Below are positions 23,954-32,372 of a stretch of DNA of 33,201 bases, in pieces. The notes under the pieces are model-generated. The model saw only the letters and a list, made by a program, of their open reading frames with translations. It had not been told where the DNA came from and did no database searches. The stretch lies in assembly GCA_044433285.1 (NCBI GenBank), contig JAWXTU010000013.1:1-33201 (forward strand), in the 5' to 3' direction. Made by a program: the position numbers and the translations under genes. Positions within the stretch are counted from its first letter, which is position 1, and every line of letters begins with the position of its first letter. The stretch is from Aphodosoma sp044433285. Lineage in GTDB: Bacteria > Bacteroidota > Bacteroidia > Bacteroidales > Paludibacteraceae.

Positions 23954-23974
23954 AGAGTACTAAAAGCTCCCCGA
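23954..23974 (+). repeat. Dispersed motif, copy before the ligase-like gene
   Basis: AGAGTACTAAAAGCTCCCCGA: GAG can pair with CTC; the C-run ends 23 bases before the ATG at 23996. Confidence 0.55.
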
Positions 23975-23995
23975 AAATAAAGTTAAACAAATAGA

Positions 23996-25237
23996 ATGGG
24001 AAAATTTAATATTCCAAAAATTGTAGAGTATAGCACTGTCGCAACTTCTTTGTTATTAGCTGCATCACTAATTTTCGAAATAGGATTAGTCAGAATACCT
24101 GTTACCCTATTTTGCTGTTCTGTTTTTGCCGACATAATCATAAACAGGCGTTGGAAAAATGCAAAATGGGATAAAAGCAAGTTAATATTTATAGCAATGA
24201 TACTATACTACCTACTTGGCTGGGTATCACATAGTTTTGAAACAGAAAATCTTGATCTGTTTTATAGAGAGATAGAGAACAGACTGCCTTTTATCGCCTT
24301 TGGAATTATAGGATTATTAGGGTGGGTTACACCAAAACTCAAACCTCAACACATTGCAATTGTAATGATTGCAACTAGTTTGATATGCACACTATGGAGC
24401 TGGACAACTATGCTTATGATAGAAGAGCTACCTAATAATTTTGGTGAGTATCAACATCTATTTATAGAGCATCGTGTAAACTCCCATATGGTGTACAATA
24501 TCTACCTGAATACCACTATATTATTTAGTATCTACTCACTGTTGCATACTTCAAAATTTAAATCTAAAATAGCCTATGGCTCAGCAATTGCAGTACTATA
24601 CGCTATACTGCTAACAACAGAGGGAAGAGTAGGTTTTTTTACTGCCAATTTATTAATTTTTGGGGTTATCTCTTACTTAGTCTTTAGACGGAAAAGACTT
24701 CTATTTACTATTCCTTATACAGCAATTGCTATAATTTTATTTGGTGCAGTAATAATGAGCCACGAAAAGGTAAAAGACTCAGCAGATGATCCACGTATAG
24801 CTATTTGGGAAAACACTATTAATTTAATAAAGGAAAAACCAATATTCGGGCACGCCATAAATGGAGCTAGAATAGCTTTTATAGAAAACAGATATAACAA
24901 TGAAGAGTTTGCTCATTATCTCAATTTCTTAGAAGAGGAAAATAAGGACATTGTAGATGCACACCCACATAATGTTTTTCTCAATTCTATGCTAGAATTT
25001 GGAATAATCGGCATACTGCTTTTAGGTTTTATATACGCCTATCCTCTATTTGTTTTAAGAGGAGAACGATTTGTATATACAATAGGATTTATAATGATTA
25101 TAGGTGTACAGTCTCTATTTGAATCATACACCAGCTGGGGGGTGCCGCTTATGCTATTTTTATGGCTACTTACTTATTTATATAATACCCCTCTTTTGGG
25201 GAAAAATAAGTCATTGCTTAACAAAGAAAATAGTTAA
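23996..25237 (+). CDS. O-antigen ligase / Wzy-like polysaccharide membrane protein
   Basis: The 413-residue protein is almost wholly hydrophobic, with ten or more predicted membrane helices. Between them is one larger extracytoplasmic loop containing DDPRIAIWENTINLIKEKP, GHAINGARIAF and DAHPHNVFLNSMLEFGIIG. The DPR-xx-W start and the H-N-x-x-L end of the loop are typical of the WaaL/Wzy (O-antigen ligase) superfamily, in which these Arg and His residues act on undecaprenyl-linked glycans. Whether it ligates to lipid A-core or polymerises repeats cannot be decided. It converges on the glycosyltransferase operon, whose products it probably handles. Confidence 0.85.
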   Translation: MGKFNIPKIVEYSTVATSLLLAASLIFEIGLVRIPVTLFCCSVFADIIINRRWKNAKWDKSKLIFIAMILYYLLGWVSHSFETENLDLFYREIENRLPFIAFGIIGLLGWVTPKLKPQHIAIVMIATSLICTLWSWTTMLMIEELPNNFGEYQHLFIEHRVNSHMVYNIYLNTTILFSIYSLLHTSKFKSKIAYGSAIAVLYAILLTTEGRVGFFTANLLIFGVISYLVFRRKRLLFTIPYTAIAIILFGAVIMSHEKVKDSADDPRIAIWENTINLIKEKPIFGHAINGARIAFIENRYNNEEFAHYLNFLEEENKDIVDAHPHNVFLNSMLEFGIIGILLLGFIYAYPLFVLRGERFVYTIGFIMIIGVQSLFESYTSWGVPLMLFLWLLTYLYNTPLLGKNKSLLNKENS

Positions 25238-25259
25238 AAACCGAAGAATAACTCCTATT

Positions 25260-26075
25260 TTAGTAGCCAAAAGGAGCTAGAAAAAATTTTATAATATCAA
25301 AAATCACTCTAGTCTTTTTATTTCCACAACCACGAGTAGGATACGTGCCATCTTGAGGGTCATAAATCAAATCAGACCTATTGAGCACATAATCATCCTC
25401 ACAATTTTTGGTAAGTTCATGAGCAAAAGTACCACAATTTTGCTCTATTGCACTCTTTCTTATAGTATATCTCACTAGCATCTGTTGAGGCGAGCGGAAT
25501 TTATAATGTGCAACTCTTATCTGTTTCTTATATCTAAGTCCATATGGACGTGGTAATATCTCCTCATCTGAAGTCCACTTCAATCTATTTGAGTGCCTAA
25601 GAAACCTAATCTCCGACCAAACCCAAGGCTCATAGTACCTTATTTTATCTCTATCTAGTTCAAAATCACCAATAAAATCATACTCTTCTAAATCTTCACG
25701 GGTAAGTTTATAATCAAAACTATCCTTATACACATGCGAATATTTACGAGGTATATTAGCTAAGAAATCACGTGGATTATCAATATAAAACTCATCACCG
25801 TCCATACGTATACACCACCAATCGTCATTACTCATCTCATCTTTAAAAGCGTTGAAAATTATAGAGCGCAGACCTATACGAAAAGGCGCATCATCAGAGA
25901 TATACGGTACTATCTGCTTGTAAGTTTGTGCTAATTCCTGCACAATTTGCCACGTATTATCTGTGCTGCCATTATCAAACACAATAATTTTATCGCACCA
26001 CTCTGTAGCCGATTTAAGCACTGAGGCGATAATATCAGCCTCATTTTTTATTAGTACAAGTCCATATATTTTCAT
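25260..26075 (-). CDS. Family 2 glycosyltransferase (WaaE/KdtX-like)
   Basis: This 271-residue GT-A protein starts GLVLIKNEADIIASVLKSA, has IIVFDNGSTDNT (UDP-sugar region) and the metal-binding MDGDEF (D92, D94), and lacks membrane helices, apart from a short hydrophobic C-terminus (IIKFFLAPFGY) that may touch the membrane. The NEAD-start and DGDEF pattern resembles cytoplasmic LPS-core transferases of the WaaE/KdtX kind. It is the last gene of the minus-strand polysaccharide operon, 70 bases after its neighbour, and converges on the ligase with 22 bases between. Sugar and acceptor unknown. Confidence 0.88.
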   Translation of the reverse strand: MKIYGLVLIKNEADIIASVLKSATEWCDKIIVFDNGSTDNTWQIVQELAQTYKQIVPYISDDAPFRIGLRSIIFNAFKDEMSNDDWWCIRMDGDEFYIDNPRDFLANIPRKYSHVYKDSFDYKLTREDLEEYDFIGDFELDRDKIRYYEPWVWSEIRFLRHSNRLKWTSDEEILPRPYGLRYKKQIRVAHYKFRSPQQMLVRYTIRKSAIEQNCGTFAHELTKNCEDDYVLNRSDLIYDPQDGTYPTRGCGNKKTRVIFDIIKFFLAPFGY

Positions 26076-26085
26076 CTATTTCTTA

Positions 26086-26106
26086 ATAGGAGTTTTTAGA
26101 AGTAGC
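26086..26106 (-). repeat. Dispersed motif, copy before the last glycosyltransferase
   Basis: On the minus strand GCTACTTCTAAAAACTCCTAT; CTCC ends 13 bases before the ATG at 26075. No clear G-rich left arm. Confidence 0.55.
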
Positions 26107-26145
26107 TTTATAATATTAAATTTCAGCAAATACCTGAAAATCAAA

Positions 26146-26952
26146 CTAAAAATTAGGTTTCAATTTATTCTCTTCTAGCAGAGCTAAGTTTTCTGGAGTA
26201 TCCATAAAAAAATGTTCGTGGTATGTATGATATATTATCATTAATCTTTTGCGCGACATTAATTTCACATCAGAATAACGCTCTAATCTATTACCCAAAT
26301 CTATATCCTCGCCATAACCAGGATTCACAAACCTCTCATCAAAACCTTTTACCTTTAATAAATCCTCTTTATATATGGAGTAATTACACCCGAGTATAAA
26401 TCTTGACTTCTCTTTAACAAATATCTTTCGTAGCCAAGCAGGTTTAACTCTAAACATCTGCTCCATTTTGGTTTTTCGTCCGCAAAATATGGTTTCGTAT
26501 AATAGTTGCCAAAATATAGTACAGCTTTCGAGATAGCCACTATTGATTTTATCCTCTGATATAGATTTTGTTATCGCATCCGTAAGCATTACTCGCCTAC
26601 CTGTACTCACCTCACCTCGTTTTGCTACACTATAATGATCTTCTAAGAAACGACGTGTAGGCACACAATCACCATCTATAAAAACTAGCAAAGGAGCAAC
26701 CGCCACATTAACAGCCGCATTTAGTATCTTGTTTTTCTGCCAACCACTATCTTCGTGCCATATATGTTTAACTGGAAACGAAGCAGCTGCTATCATATCT
26801 TTCAACTGCTCAACTACTTGTGCATTCGAACCATCATCTGCAATAACCACCTCAAACTCTTTGAAAGTCTGACGTTCTAACGCTACAAAAACCCACTTCA
26901 AACGCTCTATCTTATTGTAGAACGATATAATTAATGACAACTTAATATTCAT
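26146..26952 (-). CDS. Family 2 glycosyltransferase (paralogue of the next one upstream)
   Basis: The 268-residue GT-A protein has LSLIISFYNKIERLKWVF, VVIADDGS (39-42), HEDSGWQKNKILNAAV, VFIDGDC (metal motif D93, D95) and GYGEDIDLGNRLERY near residue 215-230. The HxDxGWxKNxxLNxA and GEDxDL words mark a subgroup common in Bacteroidetes LPS/capsule clusters. The protein at 26971-27789 has the same words in the same order, so the two are likely tandem duplicates that diverged to add different sugars. No membrane helix is seen. Donor and acceptor unknown. Confidence 0.9.
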   Translation of the reverse strand: MNIKLSLIISFYNKIERLKWVFVALERQTFKEFEVVIADDGSNAQVVEQLKDMIAAASFPVKHIWHEDSGWQKNKILNAAVNVAVAPLLVFIDGDCVPTRRFLEDHYSVAKRGEVSTGRRVMLTDAITKSISEDKINSGYLESCTIFWQLLYETIFCGRKTKMEQMFRVKPAWLRKIFVKEKSRFILGCNYSIYKEDLLKVKGFDERFVNPGYGEDIDLGNRLERYSDVKLMSRKRLMIIYHTYHEHFFMDTPENLALLEENKLKPNF

Positions 26953-26970
26953 AATATCAATATTTTAAAT

Positions 26971-27789
26971 CTACTTATTATGCAAATTCAAACCACGCTC
27001 ACAAACAAAAGTGTTACACTCTTGTTTATCCTTCATCTTCTGCAAATTCACACTCTGATCACTCCAATTCTCTTTATGATATAGATGATAGGTGATAGCT
27101 CTATTTCTCACACTAAACAACTCAAAACCAGCTGCACGAAACCGCCACACAAGATCTGCATCCTCGCCCACTGCTGGCAATGTATAATCTTCATCAAAAC
27201 CATTAATTGCCATAATTGCTTCACGAGAAAAGGACATATTACAACCAGTTAGTTTTTTTGCCGAACGCAATTGACAAGAGCCAAAAGGGGGTACAAATAT
27301 CCCCTCATCTACATATCTACACCCTCTATGTGTAATTAATCGCAACCAAATAACGCACGCTAAACTCTGTAATGATAATTCTCTTGTAAGCAATTTTTCA
27401 GATAGTGGTTGAGATAATTTCACTCGCTTACCCACCAAAATACGTTGAGGCTGAGCATATCGTAGATGCATCTCCACAAATCTACGATGCAACAGACAAT
27501 CGCCATCTACAAATATCAGCCAATCAGTTTTAGCAGCAATTATAGCTCTATTCAACGCTCTATTTTTTTGCCAACCATCATCTGCTTGTGTAAGATGTTG
27601 GTGCGGACAAAACCAATCGTACTCCGCAACACTCTTTTTTATCTCTGCCGACTCGCCATCTTCAGATACAATCACCTCAAAATCTTGCACCGTTTGCTGG
27701 CGCAGTGAGTTTAAAACAGCAATTAAAGCATCACTGTTTTTATATACTGATATAATGATAGTTGCACGTATATTATTCGATAACTTCAT
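26971..27789 (-). CDS. Family 2 glycosyltransferase (paralogue of the one downstream)
   Basis: From MKLSNNIRATIIISVYKN (ATG at 27789) the product is 272 residues. Motifs: VIVSEDGE, TQADDGWQKNRALNRAI, IFVDGDC (D95, D97), CNMSFSREAIMAINGFDEDY and VGEDADLVWRF. The frame runs 16 codons farther upstream, but that part would overlap the end of the preceding gene and lacks similarity to the paralogue, so 27789, two bases after the preceding stop, is preferred. Part of the minus-strand polysaccharide operon. Confidence 0.88.
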   Translation of the reverse strand: MKLSNNIRATIIISVYKNSDALIAVLNSLRQQTVQDFEVIVSEDGESAEIKKSVAEYDWFCPHQHLTQADDGWQKNRALNRAIIAAKTDWLIFVDGDCLLHRRFVEMHLRYAQPQRILVGKRVKLSQPLSEKLLTRELSLQSLACVIWLRLITHRGCRYVDEGIFVPPFGSCQLRSAKKLTGCNMSFSREAIMAINGFDEDYTLPAVGEDADLVWRFRAAGFELFSVRNRAITYHLYHKENWSDQSVNLQKMKDKQECNTFVCERGLNLHNK

Positions 27790-27791
27790 TT

Positions 27792-29279
27792 TTACAAATG
27801 CTTTTTCCAACGATACTGTTTCACTAATTTGACACACTCCTCTGCATCAAATCCTCGCTTTTCGGCGTATGCCTTTGCCATAATTTCTAGTGCTGCAGGT
27901 TCTAAATTAAGACGTTCAAACCCACGACAACCTCTATCCAAACCAACCTCACTAAAACGCATACGGTTCAAATCTACCACCTGCCAAACAAGTTTACCTT
28001 CGTAACAGTCCAACAAGATATTACCTCCCGAAAAATCACGTGGGTATAATCCAGCCGAGTGCATTTTAGCTGTTTGTTCCCCCACAAAACTTAAATAATC
28101 AGCGCGTTGTGGTAAGTCTATATTATTTATTATATCATTAAATGTAATTGAATATTCCGATTTCTCTGATATAAAATAGCTCTCTTTCAGTAACAAAAAG
28201 CCCAGTCTACGAGTAATATAAGCCACTGGCTTAGGAGTATCAACCCCAGCAGCAAGAAACTTTTGAGCATTTTCAAAAGCTCTTTGTGCCTTTGATTTTC
28301 GCAAAAAAACATACGCAAATCGGTTAATGATATTGGGCACTGCATACGATTTTACGATATATGTTTTACTGTTAATCTCCACCTCACGCAACTCATTGCG
28401 TCCTTTGTGCATAACTGAGCCCCAATTGCCCTGCATACGCCAGTGCACCAACTTAATCTGCTCACTTATATCATCATACGCCTGTGCTACCACAGTGCGA
28501 CGATGATTAAAAATATTATCGCAAACATTTATCAGCTTCGACCAAGTGCGCTGTTGGCGCAACGGACCATTAAATAGTCGAACAAAGAGTTCTAAATGTC
28601 TCTCGTTGAGGCGGTCGATAACACTACTTTTCTTTTTTCTGTTTGTTACACGTTTTGAATTTGGATGTGTACGATAGTGAAATGCAATAAAAGGGAGTTG
28701 CACCACTTTTCCGCCATCACCAAGCAGCGAAATCCAGAAATCCCAATCCTCACGAGTAACTATATCCTCGCAATATCCACCAACTTTTTCCCAATCAGAT
28801 TTTCTATATAGTGCACAAACATTAATTATGTTTTTTCGTGCCAATAATTTAAGCGAATATTTGGGTAAATTCCATACACCATTTTTATCCCCAAAAAAGT
28901 CTGATTTTGGTGTAACTAGTACCACCTCATCATCATCTACTATGATTCTCACCGCCTCAGTAATAAAATTTGGCTCAATCAAATCATCTGCATCTACAGG
29001 CAAGATATACAACCCATTAGCCTCATCAATCGCTTTATTACGTGTAACACTTACCCCCGAATTTTTATGCGTAAATAGTCGCACATTATTATGTGCATCA
29101 GCAAATTCTTGCGCTATGAGATAAGAGTTATCAGCAGAACCATCATCATACAATATCACCTCAAAATTTGGATAATCAGAGGCTAAAATCGAATTAATAG
29201 TCTCTGCCAAAAACAGTTCCATATTGTAGATAGGCACCACCACCGACACTAACGGATATTTATTATTCTCCTCTATCAT
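27792..29279 (-). CDS. Bifunctional glycosyltransferase / Kdo-WaaP-type kinase fusion
   Basis: Residues 8-215 are a family 2 transferase: VVVPIYN, ILYDDGSADNS (D45, D46), LPVDADDL (D96, D98, D99) and REDWDFWISLLG. After a basic linker (210-285), residues 290-495 look like a lipopolysaccharide kinase of the Kdo/WaaP/InaA superfamily. Candidates are the ATP lysine K310 (TYIVKSY), glutamate E336, the catalytic loop HSAGLYPRDFSGGNILL (D415, N420) and VVDLNRM (D436) as the metal-binding Asp. So one chain could both add a sugar and phosphorylate a core sugar. The start overlaps the preceding gene (ATGA), showing translational coupling. Domain calls are by motif; activity of the kinase part is inference. 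Confidence 0.85.
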   Translation of the reverse strand: MIEENNKYPLVSVVVPIYNMELFLAETINSILASDYPNFEVILYDDGSADNSYLIAQEFADAHNNVRLFTHKNSGVSVTRNKAIDEANGLYILPVDADDLIEPNFITEAVRIIVDDDEVVLVTPKSDFFGDKNGVWNLPKYSLKLLARKNIINVCALYRKSDWEKVGGYCEDIVTREDWDFWISLLGDGGKVVQLPFIAFHYRTHPNSKRVTNRKKKSSVIDRLNERHLELFVRLFNGPLRQQRTWSKLINVCDNIFNHRRTVVAQAYDDISEQIKLVHWRMQGNWGSVMHKGRNELREVEINSKTYIVKSYAVPNIINRFAYVFLRKSKAQRAFENAQKFLAAGVDTPKPVAYITRRLGFLLLKESYFISEKSEYSITFNDIINNIDLPQRADYLSFVGEQTAKMHSAGLYPRDFSGGNILLDCYEGKLVWQVVDLNRMRFSEVGLDRGCRGFERLNLEPAALEIMAKAYAEKRGFDAEECVKLVKQYRWKKHL

Positions 29280-29986
29280 ATTTTATCTAACCCCTTTGTA
29301 TATTTTAACCAATAGTACTTTAATGGGTTTGTGTATTTTAATTGTTTCCACGGACGACTACTATGTGGACGATGCACCACACGAGTAGTCATATCCAGAA
29401 TATTCTTCATCCCTAATTTTACGCTATTATGCGAAATTGTAACATCGTACCACGCCTTGGTTGGGTCGAGTTGCATAAAGTCATATCGTTGTAATAACTT
29501 GTGAGTGAGCAACGTACAACAAAAACTCAACCGTTTGCGTGTGCTGCGAGGTGCAACTGCATATCTACTAGCATATAAATATGGAAAATTCACCTCCTCA
29601 TCATCATTTACAGTAACAGCCGCCACCATACCAACATTATCTTTAATTTGGCTCTCAAGACGATTTAGGGTATCTATATTAACCGCCACGTCTGACTCAA
29701 TAATCAGCATATTTGCACTACGAGAGAGAGCTATACGCTGCGCCTCTTGCAACACAAAACGGTAATTAGGCGACGGAGTATCTATTAAATCAGAGAGATG
29801 CACCAGAGTAAAACCCAACTCGGCTGCCAAATAATCTAACCGTGCTGAATTCTCCTCCGTAGAATTATCATTATAAACGATGTACTCAAACTCACCGCCA
29901 CACTGCATATTCATCACCGAACGGGCAGTTATTTCGAACGTATCGATCGAATCTTTTACTGGTGTTATGATTAATGTATTCATCAT
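29276..29986 (-). CDS. Family 2-like glycosyltransferase
   Basis: The 236-residue protein begins LIITPVKDSIDTFEITARSV, then EYIVYNDNSTEENS (NDNS in place of the usual DDGS) and MLIIESDVAV (E97, D99), the expected metal-binding strand. The rest lacks further known motifs, and the C-terminus is basic and aromatic (PLKYYWLKYTKGLDKI), perhaps membrane-contacting. The divergent signature makes this the least typical of the five transferases in the operon. It overlaps both neighbours by four bases (ATGA), so it is translated coupled to them. Confidence 0.8.
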   Translation of the reverse strand: MMNTLIITPVKDSIDTFEITARSVMNMQCGGEFEYIVYNDNSTEENSARLDYLAAELGFTLVHLSDLIDTPSPNYRFVLQEAQRIALSRSANMLIIESDVAVNIDTLNRLESQIKDNVGMVAAVTVNDDEEVNFPYLYASRYAVAPRSTRKRLSFCCTLLTHKLLQRYDFMQLDPTKAWYDVTISHNSVKLGMKNILDMTTRVVHRPHSSRPWKQLKYTNPLKYYWLKYTKGLDKI

Positions 29987-31407
29987 TGAACTATATCTAA
30001 ACTTTTTGACACAGAGACCATTGCCCCTACGCTATTACCGAACTGCGAACCAAAATCAGCTCCTATCGCAACCTTAAAATCTAAGTTCCAAGCCTGCTCC
30101 ACTCTACGTTCTACACTCAAAAAGAGACCTAAATTACTACTATACAAATAGTTGCTATATGTACCATAATTATCTGCATAACTAACTCGAGCCAAATACT
30201 TATATCCATATATATCGCCAGTCAATGCCAAATGGTGTGCAAAAACACGATTATTAGTAGTAGAGAGCGCAGACGAGTAGTAGGGCGAAGTGATAAACGG
30301 AGTGCCGATTGTACGATATGCAACATTCCACCCTTGAGGATAAACTGAGTTGCGAAAATAGCTATCATTACCACCAAAAACCAAACCATCTATATCGTGT
30401 GTAGGACCAGATTGATCGGTAGTTGATATAAATTCGTATACCAGACCAGATATAAACTTCCAGTGCGATTGATGAGCCAACAAGCCCCACAAACCATCAG
30501 AAACATTCATAGTGTTCCATATCGGTCTTATCGGACCATCTTCAAAAATACTCTGCCAATATGCGCTCACCTTCCAACCATCTCCCTTTGCATCTAGTCC
30601 AAGAGCCTGCATACCAATATGGTTACCATAAGCATTTATTTGGTCGGTCGATAAACTACCACCCGAAGAGGCAGTAAAGACATTATAAAAATCAGAAAAA
30701 GAGGCTCCTAAATCGCCATAAAGAGCAGAAGTACCACCCCACTGTGCTGCGTGATGAAATTCGTAACTGATATTTATAGGGAGTTTGCCCCCTGCTCGTC
30801 CAGCAATATATTTGTAGTGCAACAGAGTATTTTGTGTACCAATTTCATTCATAAACCAGCCGTGAGTTACAGCACCTTTAAACTCTAAATATCCATAAGA
30901 GAAAGGCACCGAAGTATAATTATCCACCCCTACAGAAACACGAGGTATAGCAGCTGCATTCATCGAATAGAGCATACCGCCTGAGGATAGTTCCGCGTCT
31001 TGATTGCCATATATCTCAGGTTTTACCCCAACTGTAACATCAAAAATTAGCAACCGCACGTGGGCATACAAAGCCACCAACTGAGCGCGCCACTCATCGC
31101 TATCCACACCACCCATCACATCTGCGCCGTATGAGTAGTCCCACCAACGATTAGGACGAGTATCATTTTTATAGAGCGATGCACGCAAATATGTACTAAG
31201 AGGTTGATAACTCTCCACCCCATAACTAGTAGCAGTAAACCAAAAAGGGGCATAATCGCCACTTGCCACAGTCGATGACCATTCACCTTTTACTGTAATA
31301 GTATCAACGCCTATATCTAGCGAATCAAACGGCAGAGGCATTGGTTTCCAAGCTAATAACGATAGCGAAGATATTGTAAATAAAAGAGATAGCATCAGAT
31401 GTTTCAT
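29983..31407 (-). CDS. Wzi-family outer-membrane capsule assembly protein
   Basis: The 474-residue protein has a signal peptide (MKHLMLSLLFTISSLSLLAW) and then alternating amphipathic strands rich in Tyr, Trp and Gly, ending VSVSKSLDIVQ, as in outer-membrane barrels. The order GEWSSTVASGDYAPFWFTA, GVKPEIYGNQDAELSSGG, SYGYLEFKGAVTHGWFMNE and HYKYIAGRAGGKLPINISYE matches what I know of Bacteroidetes proteins of the Wzi (capsule assembly) family. Wzi is a surface lectin that anchors exported polysaccharide. Its place upstream of five glycosyltransferases and next to a surface lipoprotein supports this role. Start and stop overlap the neighbours by four bases. Confidence 0.85.
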   Translation of the reverse strand: MKHLMLSLLFTISSLSLLAWKPMPLPFDSLDIGVDTITVKGEWSSTVASGDYAPFWFTATSYGVESYQPLSTYLRASLYKNDTRPNRWWDYSYGADVMGGVDSDEWRAQLVALYAHVRLLIFDVTVGVKPEIYGNQDAELSSGGMLYSMNAAAIPRVSVGVDNYTSVPFSYGYLEFKGAVTHGWFMNEIGTQNTLLHYKYIAGRAGGKLPINISYEFHHAAQWGGTSALYGDLGASFSDFYNVFTASSGGSLSTDQINAYGNHIGMQALGLDAKGDGWKVSAYWQSIFEDGPIRPIWNTMNVSDGLWGLLAHQSHWKFISGLVYEFISTTDQSGPTHDIDGLVFGGNDSYFRNSVYPQGWNVAYRTIGTPFITSPYYSSALSTTNNRVFAHHLALTGDIYGYKYLARVSYADNYGTYSNYLYSSNLGLFLSVERRVEQAWNLDFKVAIGADFGSQFGNSVGAMVSVSKSLDIVQ

Positions 31408-32372
31408 AGTTCTAATTTATAAACTTTAGTTACAAACGATCCATCTTCCTGTTCTCCTAACCCCCAATAGAGGGCATTTTCATACGTAAATATTATCATA
31501 TTTTCGCAACTACCCTGAGGCATTTTGCCTAGCGACGACCAACTATCACCACTAACATCATATCTAATTATATTCTCATAAAAATATTGAGTAGTAAGCG
31601 TTCCGCCCCAGTATCTACCACCGAGCATATATATATAATTTCCTAGTCCAATTGCTGATGCAAAGAGTCGTGCCGAAGTAGATGGCGAAGTGCGATAGTA
31701 CCATTTATTGGTTTCAATATCAAACTCACACCAATCATCAACCATTTTAGCATTAAACCCACCACCAGCAAAAAATCTACCTTGCGCGGTTGCCCCAGTG
31801 GCAATCATACGATTAGTAACCTCGCCACCCTGAGCTACAAAACACCACTCATCTTGTGCGATACTATACCTAAATACCCTAGAATCAAAATAATGTTGAT
31901 ACCCCATAGTTACATATATAGCAGTATCTGTTGCCCACGCCACAGCAGAGTTAGTTTCAGTATCTTCATACATTGCCAACTCACTCCAAACTCCAGTATT
32001 ACAGTCATATTGCCACCAATCATTACAATAACTATCTGGTTTATATACTCCTCCATCATTATATCCAAGTCCCATATAAATTTTAGAACCCACCGCCTGC
32101 ATCACACCATTAACCCGAGCTTCAAACGGAATATCAAACGCCCCTAATTGATCGATATTATCAATATGCGCCTTATAAAATTTATCAGAATAGACACCAT
32201 CCTCATCTCGTCCGAATGCGATATAGAGCGTATCGCCAACCACCACGCTAGAGGCTGATGCCAGAGTGATGCCCAGTTCAAAATCCACTGCGGCAACCTC
32301 CTCTTCTTGCGGCTCGTACATACTGCAAGAGGTGAAAAATAACAATAAAACTACATATATTATCCTATTCAT
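31404..32372 (-). CDS. Kelch-type beta-propeller lipoprotein
   Basis: The 322-residue product has a lipoprotein signal with FFTSC (C16), so it is lipid-anchored in the envelope. The mature part shows repeated Kelch blades of 45-50 residues: each has a GxxxY-xxGG/GLG strand followed by W-x-x-L or a D-x-W turn, e.g. GSKIYMGLGYNDGGVY, TGVWSELAMYE, NYIYMLGGRYWGG and SGDSWSSLGKMPQG. A six- or seven-blade propeller is likely. Such propellers usually bind carbohydrate or protein. Its stop overlaps the wzi-like start (ATGA), and its start overlaps the preceding stop (TAATG), so it belongs to this surface polysaccharide operon. Confidence 0.8.
   Translation of the reverse strand: MNRIIYVVLLLFFTSCSMYEPQEEEVAAVDFELGITLASASSVVVGDTLYIAFGRDEDGVYSDKFYKAHIDNIDQLGAFDIPFEARVNGVMQAVGSKIYMGLGYNDGGVYKPDSYCNDWWQYDCNTGVWSELAMYEDTETNSAVAWATDTAIYVTMGYQHYFDSRVFRYSIAQDEWCFVAQGGEVTNRMIATGATAQGRFFAGGGFNAKMVDDWCEFDIETNKWYYRTSPSTSARLFASAIGLGNYIYMLGGRYWGGTLTTQYFYENIIRYDVSGDSWSSLGKMPQGSCENMIIFTYENALYWGLGEQEDGSFVTKVYKLEL

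Noticed and set aside
25252..25276. Inverted repeat CTCCT/AGGAG between the ligase and the convergent glycosyltransferase
   Set aside because: Only five base pairs with a 15-base loop and no U-run on either strand; not convincing as a terminator.
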